Below are positions 11,334-21,090 of a stretch of 64,000 bases of DNA, piece after piece. Position numbers and translations under genes: made by a program. Every line of letters begins with the position of its first letter. The stretch's first letter is position 1. The notes beneath the pieces are model-generated. The model was not told the DNA's origin and searched no databases. It worked only from the letters and a program-made list of their open reading frames with translations. The stretch comes from Isoetes taiwanensis (Eukaryota > Streptophyta > Lycopodiopsida > Isoetales > Isoetaceae). The stretch spans positions 14,143,559 to 14,207,558 of the forward strand of contig JAJEKV010000038.1 in assembly GCA_021234155.1 (NCBI GenBank), in the 5' to 3' direction.

Positions 11334-12527
11334 CTTTTGTATAGAAATGTCTTCCCCATTTCATTCAAAGTTGCGCTAATCTCAAACCAAATCTGCGGTG
11401 AAGTATTGGCATCCAAGATCGACACCTCCTATACGCATAGTGATTGTAGAACGCGTTTTGGCCACATTTTGTTACTTTTGCCGATGAGGGCCTTACATTG
11501 CCTCAACGAGAATCTTTTGCCCCGTCGATGAATTTAATTTAATATTTTCATTTAACATTAACTCACGGAAGTTCGTCCCACACGGCGGGCTTGTTTGAGA
11601 TCATATCCCAAGGTAACACATCCATTTGGCATAGGCATTTGACTGGATTACTAATCATGCTCGAACAATCTCCATGGCATGTCTTTGGATCATATCTTCT
11701 CGCTAACATAAATGGAGCTTGGTGAGCGGATGAGGGACTTCACATGGATCGCATAAAAGTTTCCTTAAGACCCAATGGATAATGGTCGAGTATTTATTCG
11801 ACTTATTCATCGCCTCTCTAGCTGCGCCACTCTGTCTGTTCATTCTCAAAAGCGAAGCCTCCATGCCAGCCGACAAGCTGCCGGGGTTGAACATCCTTCC
11901 CTAGATCTAGGACCCTCTTAGAAGCTTTCAAGTCGGCTAATTCCCCTTGCTGCGCAAATAGTGACTTGGTGTCGGTTTAGTGAACATGCCTCTATGCATT
12001 TGTAACCCCTTGGCAAATAGATATTGGCGTAAGCGCTACATTGGTTGGCCAACCATACTTAAAACATGTCTCACCATTCACATCTGTCTTCATGAGCGTA
12101 TCCTTGTATGCGGTAGCTCTACGGTGAGTAAGTCCGAAAGCGGATCTTTTCTTACCATACGTGTAATCTCCAAGAGCAATTTGCGGTTGGTGTCATCCTC
12201 TTCCTCACAAGAGATTAGGATCCCTTGTTTGGCCATCTTATGCGCTTCCTTTTTTCCTCGAGAAGAGAGTTAAGTCGAGCTTGCCATTTGTCTTGGCAAG
12301 GTCAGCGTACCCTTTCGGCACCCCTCGTCCATTTCCTCTTCTGTGGGGGTCGGTGGTTGCTATAAGAATCGGCCCTTCATCATCTAAGGTGAGATCATAT
12401 GGTGCGCATCCGGGTTAAATGCCCTTGCTTTCTTGGCGGGATTAGAACCCGAATTATTAGGGGTTTTCTTCCTCTTGAGCCTTTGCAAAAGAAGATGAGC
12501 ACTTTTAGAGTACTTTTCGAACAAGAG
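11334..12527 (-). pseudogene. upstream exons of the same decayed gene
   Basis: Short stretches of coding-like sequence in changing frames continue upstream of the methyltransferase part. At 11334-11420 the frame reads SPQIWFEISATLNEMGKTF and ends at a donor. At about 11567-11700 it reads PVKCLCQMDVLPWDMISNK. At 11703-12300 there are KDVQPRQLVGWHGGFAF and KLLLEITRMVRKDPLSDLL. At 12300-12527 there are LLLQRLKRKKTPNNSG, with a possible nuclear localisation signal, and YDLTLDDEGPILIATTD. I recognise no family here. Joining these blocks into one gene is inference from strand, order and splice signals. Confidence 0.4.
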
Positions 12528-12529
12528 AT

Positions 12530-12580
12530 CACGCTTGGCGTGCATTTAAACCTAAATTAGTACAAATCACGCTTGGCGTG
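12530..12580. repeat. intronic palindrome pair C
   Basis: Two exact copies of CACGCTTGGCGTG at 12530-12542 and 12568-12580. They lie in an inferred minus-strand intron whose donor (GTATGTAG) is at about 12658 and whose acceptor is near 12527. A third, broken motif may be present at 12600-12612 (CCATGCTATCGTG). Confidence 0.7.
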
Positions 12581-12658
12581 TTGGTAGCTCCTATTATTGA
12601 CCATGCTATCGTGAATTTGAAACTAAATTATTTTGCATCCACATTTTAAGCTACATAC

Positions 12659-13245
12659 CCTTCATGAATCCATATTTCACACTATTTATCCTCATTGAAC
12701 ATTGCTATCTCCAAGCTGTCTAACACCGCTATATTCTATATATAAAAGCAGAGCAAAATTATGTTTCTATCGATGTTAATACTTAAAATTCATGCAAAGC
12801 ATAATAACTCAAACTCATGCAAAGCATATTAAGTGAAAGGAAATATCTCAAATTCATGCAAGCATAATACTCTCCCCGCGACGGTGTGTATACGTGGCAA
12901 ATTAAATACCTTGAATAGGGTTACGTATTCTGTGGTATTACGATCAACGTCCCTCGAAGCTTGAGAAGTCTTGGGGTTTTAGGATTCCTCTTCCACGCTT
13001 CCTTCCCGCCCGTCGCCTCGACCTCGATTCGTTTTAGAAGCATCTCGGAGTCGCCTAGTAAGCAGTCGGAAGGTCGCTCGGATCTGGCCTTTCGAGCTGC
13101 TTTCGAGAAATAGGCGGCAAGAAATAGCTTTTTCTACATGCGAGAAAAGAGAAATTTGAATTTCAAGAAAACACAAAATCTGGTTTGAAATATTCTTGAC
13201 ACATACAAATAATAATGGCGAAGACCCGATCATGACTTCTTTCAT
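12659..13245 (-). pseudogene. further 5' exons, unrecognised
   Basis: A small exon at about 12659-12735 reads VLDSLEIAMFNEDK followed by a stop, then CEIWIHE and a donor. Upstream, 12910-13245 is coding-like: an 88-codon frame from 13245 (with FRLLTRRLRDASKTNRGRG), then SQASRDVDRNTTEYVTLFK ending at a GTATTT donor at 12909. I do not recognise the product. Between 12780 and 12870 the intron has three copies of a TCAAATTCATGCAAAGCATA-like word. Confidence 0.35.
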
Positions 13246-13821
13246 TAAGTTTTTAAAACCAATCTATCCAAAAAGTATCATAAATTTATCCCGCCTAAGC
13301 GTAGTTAACCTAATCTTTCTTCTAATTGAATTTTTCCGACCGCCGGAGTTTCCATAAGCGCCCGACTTCTCAAATCGACGGAGACTCAAATCAGCTTCTC
13401 AAGAATGGCTCTGAATTCGGTACTCATCTCATTCCAATAGCTTGAACATTAATTTCCAATAGTAGGTGTCACGAATAGCAATTTTCTAGGTGTCGAAGAT
13501 GAATGTTTCATGTCAACTACAAATCGGAAAAGGAAAGTAGGATTATGCAAGATCGACTCCATCGATCCATTGTAATCATCATGGAATTCCGCTCGGGGAT
13601 AAGTATGTCCGAGGAGTTACGGTGATTAATCGCTACGCTATGGATGAAGCTTTACCTCGCATGAGACACCGGTGGGGGATACGGTTGGAGAAAGTGTTGG
13701 AACATTTGTTGCATGGCCAAGAAACCGCTTAAAAAGGTATGTAACATGTATTACATTGTAGAAATATAGAAGTAGACAAAATTTGTTGTATTCATTGGAA
13801 AAAGATTACAATTGTATATAA

Positions 13822-14224
13822 TCACGGATAAACTGGATAAACCGGACAAAATTCGGACCTCTTTGTTTCAAGCCCGGTCTCTTGAGTAGCTGGGCTATCG
13901 ATCTCCATTTCCATTGCGCGGGGCATAGTGAATTCTTCCGGTAAAACCCGGCCAAAAACACCGGGCTCTAGCTCCACCCCCCCCCTTTGCTCCACCTCCA
14001 CCTCCTGCTCCCGCTCTGCTCCTTTGCTCCATTGGTTGAACCTCCAATGCATCATTATAGCGCTGCGGTAGTGGTTCCATTGGTTGAGCCATCTCCATTG
14101 CATCATTATCACTGTTGTGGTAGTGGTTCGTGTTGGGGCATCGGGCATAGAGGCTAACCACTAAAGAAACTTGACTCCTCATTTTGAATCTCGAGCCGAC
14201 GGATCGAGATTCACTCTCGATCAA
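13822..14224 (-). pseudogene. unrecognised minus-strand coding relic
   Basis: Two overlapping frames look coding in different parts: 14224-13895 (PNTNHYHNSDNDAMEMAQPM) and then 14148-13822 (EQEVEVEQRGGVELEPGVFG, ending PVYPVYP at a stop). The switch falls near the G-rich run around 13980, so one frameshift would join them. A GATGCAATGGAG / CAACCAATGGA unit is partly duplicated inside. No domain is recognised. It has the same strand as the methyltransferase-like gene and could be part of it. Confidence 0.3.
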
Positions 14225-14689
14225 TGCATGTCTTGCATTCGAAGTGATTAGATAAGAGGGCCAGCCTCCGATGCGATTGCAAGGGCCCCGAGCCCGGATC
14301 TATCATTGCTCAAGGCTCTGCTTGCCATCATCATTACTTGATCCAAGTACTCCGGGGGTTGCAAGGCGGTGCTCCGGCGGGGCGGTGCTTTCGGTGCCGG
14401 TTCAACCGGATTTGGAGATTGGAACCAAACTGGAGCGGGAACGTGTGTGATTGCTGGCCCAAATGTAATTCCAATGCATCTTCGTCACCAACGAGGGTGA
14501 TTAATGTAACTTGGTATCTATCAATAGGAAGTGAGCGAAGTATCGGTATTCACTTTGGCGTGTTATATTTATTTATTTATAAACTTAGAAACTAAGAGAC
14601 ACCGGGCGTGTTTAAGCGTAAAAGTTGAAAGTAGGGATACAATTGTTTGCACGCTCGGCGTGTAAACCGCTATATAGGAAAAACTATAC

Positions 14690-14845
14690 GCGCGTGCATT
14701 CGTGAGAGGAAAAAAAAAGCATCTGAGATAGATAAGTATAGATAAAGGCCAGGCAATTATTAAGCGTGTAAATAATTGCCTGGCCTTTATCTATTTACTT
14801 ATCTATCTGTCTTTTTTTCTCCCCTAACTGAAAGTGCACGCCGGC
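14690..14845. repeat. long hairpin / foldback element
   Basis: Arms AGATAGATAAG(T..)ATAGATAAAGG CCAGGCAATTATT at about 14726-14761 and their reverse complement at 14771-14808 flank a 9-base loop. Symmetry continues outward, with mismatches, through the A-run/T-run and GCGCGTGC / GCACGCCGGCGC to about 14690 and 14845. Copies of the CACGC..GGCGTG motif lie at the outer ends (14650, 14836, 14882). It could be a MITE-like foldback or the source of a structured RNA. Confidence 0.75.
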
Positions 14846-15429
14846 GCAGTATTCATGTTGAAGGCTAAGGTTAGCATAAAACACGCTTAGCGTATTTCAA
14901 ATATTATCTTTCAGATTTTTCTTTTGCTTTCTACTACACTTATTCATAATAGAAACTTGCATGCAATAGCATGATTAATTCAGGAAGAGAAACTCAAGAA
15001 TTTACTCGAAACAAAAAGAAGCAGATGAAGTTTATAAAAAACTATTCTGGTTTTCATAAACATCAATCGCTTCCCTCGCCTCGAGCAAATGCAAAAGCTT
15101 GTCTTCTTGGATTAAACCTGCCATTGAGATGCAACTTAAAACTAAATGAAAACTAACCTTGAGTCCTGAGGCTGGAAGGATTCGAAGAACGGAGGACTAT
15201 GCTTGTCGTTTTAATTCTGAGGCTTTTCGATTCGCAGACCTTAGTCCTCTGCTACAGATGCTACAGAACTAAAAGGCGGAGTCTTTTAGTAAGTTAGGAA
15301 TTGCCGAAACCAAACATCTAACATTCTTTGAATATAAACCTGCTCACCAAGATTTCAGGAGGGCGGATCCAAACAATGTGGTAGCATAACCGCAAATCAT
15401 TATGAAGGAAGGAAGAAAATGTAGGAACT

Positions 15430-15520
15430 TTGAGAGCGTAAAATGGATTTATATAGGCATAATTAGAAATAAGTTGGCGTGAATAATTGATTGCTTGAAT
15501 TAACACGCTTTGGCGTCACG
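15430..15520. repeat. dispersed module with TATA-like box and palindrome, copy 1
   Basis: Shares with 16678-16765 the series GAGAGCGT, TTTATATAGG, TAATTAG, AGCGTG/GGCGTGAATAATT, ATTGC, TAACACGC. The two halves GGCGTGAATAATT and GAATTAACACGC are inverted repeats of each other. On the minus strand it reads as palindrome, about 50 bp, then CCTATATAAA, which has the form of a TATA box. Confidence 0.55.
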
Positions 15521-16219
15521 GTCTTCCCTTGGACATGACATGTATATGGTATATATGGAGAATATTGCATTTCATGCAATAAATTCTCACGGCATTTTAT
15601 TCCATTTATTGCATTCGAAAAAATAGAATTTAGAAATTTTATATAGGCTAACTTAAAAATGATTTTAAAGGCAAAGTTATCAAGGCTAAAAAATGACTTG
15701 TAAGGTTGGGGAATTGTTTTAGGTCGTATAGGAAAATTTCCTATGGTTACTGTGATGCATCAGAGATTTCTAATGTGGTTGATTTATAGTGTTCCGAGAG
15801 ACTTTGTTGAGACAAAGTTTGCGCAGATACAAAATTTTAGAGAGACAAAATTTTAGACAAAATTTTAGAAAAACGACTTGGAGCCAAAATAATTGGAGAA
15901 TACAGTTTGATTTTATTCAAAAAATTTTATGTCTGTAAAAAAACTGTTTGAAGAAAACCGTTTGAAGACAAAGTTTATGAAGAAAACCTGTTTGATTTCA
16001 TTAAAAACAGGTTGTATGTACAGATGCCCAAAGGCTTGGAAAGGTTGCTTCAAGGCTTTTCACACAATTTAAAAAGGGCGTGTGCGGGAGGCGTGTCCAA
16101 AACTTCGTAAGAATGGAAACAAAAAATGGGCGCCCGGGATACGCATCACTCTTCTTCCACACTTTGCAACAAAGAAGAAAGAAAGGTGTTAGAAAAGAAA
16201 GAGTGCAAAAAAAAAAAAA

Positions 16220-16646
16220 AAAAAAGAAATCACATGCAAACCCGGGTTCATCTCTCAACCACTCCAAAAACCGGTCGAATTGTCGACCTTCTTCCCAATC
16301 CTCCTCCTCCTCCTCCTCCTCCTCCTCCTCCTCCTCCTCAGAAATTCATTCTCTTTTCGTGGTCAAGCCAACCCCAGGCAGGCGGTCATGTGCTCTTGGG
16401 AGGACATCTCCTCCTCTTCCTCCAACTCCTCCTCTTCCTCCTCTTGAGTCGAGGAGGAATCGGAGGAGCTCAACTCCTCCTCTTCCATTTCGAAATCAGA
16501 ATCATCCTCCTCGAATCGGAATCGAGAGGAGAATTGGGCAAGAAAATCTAGGGAGGGGAGGGGGGGGAAGAGGGGCTCTTCAACCCGATGTCTCTTTGAC
16601 GAGACCTCGGGTTCTTCATGAAGTTCGAAAGGCTGAGGCGCTTCAT
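16220..16646 (-). pseudogene. acidic low-complexity protein, frameshifted at C-run
   Basis: The ATG at 16646 (minus) opens MKRLSLSNFMKNPRSRQRDI and stops after 34 codons just past a run of eight C. In the next frame, coding-like sequence continues: RFRFEEDDSDFEMEEEELSS, then an acidic glutamate/serine tract, then past the (GGA)n run EEGRQFDRFLEWLRDEPGFA. One extra C would join the first two blocks, so this is either a decayed gene or a homopolymer sequencing error. Function unknown. The plus-strand frame at 16080-16718 is its low-complexity mirror. Confidence 0.4.
16303..16338. repeat. (CCT)n microsatellite
   Basis: Twelve or so CCT units. On the minus strand they encode part of a glutamate tract. 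An 18-19 base A-run lies just upstream at about 16208-16226. Confidence 0.9.
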
Positions 16647-16677
16647 GGCGGCGTAAAAAAAAAATTGGGACAGAATG

Positions 16678-16765
16678 GTCTTGAGAGCGTGAACCGGTTT
16701 TTATATAGGGTTAATTAGCTCTTAGCGTGAATAATTTATTGCCTCAAATAACACGCCAGCGCATT
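16678..16765. promoter_or_regulatory. dispersed module copy 2, possible minus-strand promoter
   Basis: Homologous to 15430-15520. On the minus strand a GCGCTGGCGTG palindrome is followed by CCTATATAAAAACC and, about 60 bp on, by an ATG in a good context (GCCGCCATGAAG, ATG at 16646). This fits a core promoter for the acidic ORF below. No direct evidence of transcription exists here. Confidence 0.35.
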
Positions 16766-17339
16766 TGAAATTCCATGACTGACTATATTATCTAGGGTAT
16801 ATTATTATGGATAATAAATTCTCCGCCTATTAGTTATATGTCTTTTTCAGTAATCATATATCCAAATTTTCGATAATTAAAATTTGGATATATTTATATA
16901 AATGTCATTTCCTTGTTGTTGCCATGAAAATTCTTGTTTTAAATGATTTCGTTTACGCCCATTGTTATTATTATATTAAACCTATTTCCAAGGAATTTCT
17001 TGCTTTTAAAAAAATTTGATTTACCTCTACATATTCCATAAATGTACGTACTTTTTTTATCTTATGGTGTAATAATTTTTTCTTACTCATTGACTAAAAA
17101 GGGTGCAATTTGCCTAGGTCAATGGTGCCTCTCCAACTCAAGATGGTGTGCAACATATTGAAAAGAGCAATATCAATGAAAAACCAACTCCTAGAAAGAA
17201 TGTTGAAGAAAAACAATGAGTCCTCTATAGTAGGGTGCAATGGAGGAACAAGAAGGTGAGAATCATGCACAAGTGCAACAAGGAAATAGTAGGCCAAGGA
17301 GTCATTGTGCTAGCAGATCCCGGTCAAGCCATTTGTTAA

Positions 17340-20027
17340 TGATGAAAGGCTAGGGGAAGACAATATTGGTATTGCAATTTCGATGTTGGAAGACAACTGG
17401 AAAGGTAAAGGTTTGGGTGACAAGGAATGTTTTGGTTGTGTCAAGCAATTGGAGGTTCCTTGCATCATGGCATGGCCTATAAGTAGTGTTCAATTTGTGG
17501 AGGATTATATTTTTCCAGAGCCTGAGGTTGTTGGGGACAATGATTGTCTTGATATTGATCCATTGGCAGTTGGAACTCTAAACCTAGGCAAAAGGGGAGA
17601 AGTATCAGTTGCCAGACATTATCCTAGCAAAAGAGCCAAGTTGATTAGTGACACCAAACGTGAGACAATGGTGAAGGTTAGGGGCTCAGATTGTTGTTGG
17701 AGTGATTGTATGCAATTCTTCACAATAGAACAATTGGTGGAAGCAAGAGCCACTTTTCAAGAGTACATTGTTGATGAGAGGAGGACCTACATGTACACAA
17801 TCTTCGAGCATGCACTTCAAGATGAAAGAAACCCAAACAGAGAAAAAAGATACCCTTTGCTAGGCAAATGGATATGTGCAAAAAGCATGGCGAGTATCCA
17901 TGCAATTCCAACTTCTTCATGGCATAATTGGCAAAAAAAAAGCAGCAGAGGGGAACAGGATTGCTTTTACATGGAAATAATGGTTTGTTGAGACCAACAG
18001 CTAGGACCTTGGTGCTGAGGGAGATATTTGAAAAATATATTGATTTCAATGCGAGTCTATGCCACACAAAAGCGAAGGGATGAAAAGGGAAGAGCAGGTT
18101 GTTGAGAAAAGGTTGTCATCACATTGTACTCAAAAGAGTATTTTGGAAGAAGTGAATTCCCTACTCGAGAATTGGGAATTCTTCCAATATCCCAACCTAG
18201 CTTTAGTAGGTTATGGAAGAAGCATTTCAATCATGTCACCATAGCAACTTCAAACAACTTTGCAAAGTGCAATTTATGTGCTAAGTTGAAGGAGACTCTT
18301 GATAAGACCTGTGCAACCTAGTCAAAGGGCTAGGATAAGGGAGCATATGAAGGACCATATGGTGACCAACTATCATGTAGATCATGTTATTGGATGTGGA
18401 GGACTTTATCCGCATTGGAACCCAATAACTATTTATGTATTATACATGACAAGATGGACCAGCAAAAGACTTGTCTTCCACAATTCAAGTACATACCAAA
18501 GTCATGTGGAAGATCATACCCTTCTGAGATCTCCATGATTGGGGCAATCTTGCATGGGCGTAATCAAACCTACTATGGCCATTTTAGTTTGAAGTTGTGG
18601 AGTGATGGTCCGCATTTTCATATTGGGAGTATCATGAGGTGTTTGAGAAACTATGAAAATGGATACAATGGTCACCTCAGGGACATTACAGCCTAGCCGG
18701 GCACTACATAGAGCATTGTTAGATGGAAACCCTAACAATATTGAAAAGTTCAGCAAGGCAAGGTTTAGGAAGCATGGGTCTAATGAACATGTTGGAGCTT
18801 CAACTTCATCGTGCTAAACCTCAAGATCTACCCAAAAGGTTTCTCTTGCAACTTGATAATTGTCTTTGGCCAAAATAAGAACAGTGGATGTTTTCTTTCC
18901 TATCCTACTTAATTGGTTGTGGGGATATTTGAAAGAGTTAATTTAGGGTTTCTTATGCCGGGCATACCCATGAGGATGTGGATGCATTATTTGGCAAATA
19001 TAGTTGTATCTTGAAGCAAAGAAACAAGGACCAACTTTCCTAGGCTAATGGAAATCTTGCATGAATGCACTACTCCAAACCCTATAGCTTCTCTCATAGA
19101 AGAAGTGCCCGATTGGAAGAGCTTTGTGGATGGTTATACATTGGATCTTGAAGGTCATTTCGGGCCTCTGCAGTTCACTTTTTGGGTGAGAGATGGGATT
19201 CCAATCTTCCAATGGAAGATGAGACCTTCGTGAGGATGAGTGGAGAGGAGGGGAGGAAATATGGCGTAGAGATGAGAATGGCAAGCCTATGATACCTCTA
19301 GGTCAACCAAAAGCTTTAAAACCCTCAAGAAGTGAAGCAATTGGGATTGACTAAGGAAGGAATCCAAGACTATATAAAGCATTGGCAAACCAATCCGGAT
19401 GACACCAACCGTGCCTTGGTGGCTTCTTTGGAAGAAGGTGATTAACTTTGTTGGGGAGATAGACACATCCTCGGATGAATTGAAAGAAGGGTGGTTGCCT
19501 AAAACTAGGTGGAAGACCTTAGCAGTCTTTGAGGATTTTGATGACACTGTAAGTAGCATTCGCAAGCAATATGCTCCTCCTCCTTCTGACAAACACTATG
19601 TTGGTCCTAAGAACAATAGGCCAAAGTTTCTAGGCATGGATGCTTATGAACCTTCCACTGACTTGGAATGCCACCAATTTGTGGTAGTAAAGCCATCAGA
19701 TTTAGATACATATCCGGTGTGGTTGGGGTTCACTATCTCGATATTTGCAAAGAAGAAGGTAATATTAACTTCAACCATGTAATGGGGTGGAATGGTGGTG
19801 TCCAAGGCATCGGGTTGACCAACGTATTGGATAAAGAAAGGTACTCGATTGTTGGACAAAGAAATGGAGGAGAAACCGAAAGTGATCCCGATCTTTGGCT
19901 AGACTATGAAAGTGTTTTGTACTCATGGACTCCAAACACTATTCCAGCTAGAAATGCGAGAATTACAATACCTCAGGATGTCAGGAAGAAGGCTATGATA
20001 TCATTGGGGGTGCTTGAAGAAAGTTGA
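17340..20027 (+). pseudogene. DUF7869-type gene, transposase-like, decayed
   Basis: Plus-strand coding in several frames over 2.7 kb. Blocks: 17383-17991 (202 codons); SFSRLWKKHFNHVTIATSNN with CNLCAKL; RIREHMKDHMV; LCIIHDKMDQQKT; LLQLDNCLWPK; AGHTHEDVDALFGKYS at about 18958-19008; 19399-19782 (127 codons); and a C-terminal block to 20027 with GWNGGVQGIGL, WLDYESVLYSW and ITIPQDVRKKAM. LQLDNC followed by GHTHEDIDALF is the hallmark of DUF7869-type proteins, a multicopy family that resembles transposases. Multiple frameshifts and stops mean no full protein can be made. Family identity is from the motif; activity as a transposase is inference. Confidence 0.6.
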
Positions 20028-21090
20028 ATAACTATGTAAATTTTTGTTATCACGTTTTTATGATATGGTGCTATATTGTGAAATATTGACTATTTTGTAA
20101 ATAACATGATATTACGTTTTCATAATTTTGAGGTGAAATGTGTGAATTTGAATATGCTACTAAAAACATGCAATATGAAATTTGTCCCAAAATTAAGACA
20201 TAAACCCAATTTAATTGAATGATGGTTATTGGGTCTAGCTTGCCAAGGTCCTGCAATAGGCTCTATAAACCAAGGGTCAACTGTTGGCATACAAGTCCCA
20301 TCTTGTACACCCACGTTGAACCTCATTGCCCACGACCAAACGGGCTCCTAAACAGACTGCATATAATTAAGAATTATTGGACCTAAGATAGAAGCATCAT
20401 CTACAATGGCTATCGGCTCACCCTCTTTTCTTTGTACACAAGAGATGCAAACAATGATCAACCATCATATAACATCCACAAGTCGAAGGATAACATAAGC
20501 AGTTGCAACTAACTTACAATTAGTGTTCATTGGTTATAGTTCTTGAACTAGAACTGAGGGTTCTTAGGTTTTGGAATAGCTCTATTAAAAGTACAACATG
20601 TTAACCTATCTAGAATGCTAACTTCTAAATCAGCTACGTACTTATCTACACCAAATACCTGCTCCTTGGCTACTGCCGCCAAATGTTGGTGTCTCCATGG
20701 CTTGCAAGGTGCTTGGTGTGATAAGCTCCTCTCTAAGGCACGTGTGCTGGCTGCGAGGCTCGAGGCTATACAATCGAAGATGATCCTTCATTTCGAGCTC
20801 TGGGATGCAGTCGGGATTGGCTGACAAAGAGGTGCAAAAATGGACCCAGACTAGAGTTTAGGTCTAGTTATATGCTATGGTTCCATGCTACTAGTTCACG
20901 TGGCAAATGATATGACTCCACGTGGCACCAATGCGATGACTCACCACAACAAGGTGCCAATGGGGCGAGTTCACGTGGCCAACGGAGACTTCCTTGCCCA
21001 AAAGTGGATGCCTTATTCTACCATACCATCGACAACCTTAAACATAATCTAATATTACCAAGTTCAACAAACGATATTCATAAAGAGGTT
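20028..21090. other. intergenic, triple CACGTGG motif
   Basis: No gene recognised. Three CACGTGG (G-box) words occur at about 20897, 20919 and 20971 in partly repeated context (GTTCACGTGGCAAATG, CTCCACGTGGCACCAATG, GTTCACGTGGCCAACG), suggesting a small tandem unit. G-boxes bind bZIP and bHLH factors, but no gene start is evident beside them. Confidence 0.4.

Noticed and set aside
16080-16718. 212-codon plus-strand Ser/Pro-rich protein
   Set aside because: It is the low-complexity mirror of the acidic minus-strand frame and the (CCT)n and A-runs. No domain, and the promoter-like signal is on the other strand.
8120-16765. Endogenised giant-virus segment (methyltransferase, FCP1-like phosphatase, intergenic palindromes)
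   Set aside because: Attractive at first because giant viruses carry such genes and palindromic terminators. But the palindromes fall in introns with normal GT-AG borders and phase, and no viral hallmark gene was seen. A host or transposon gene fits better.
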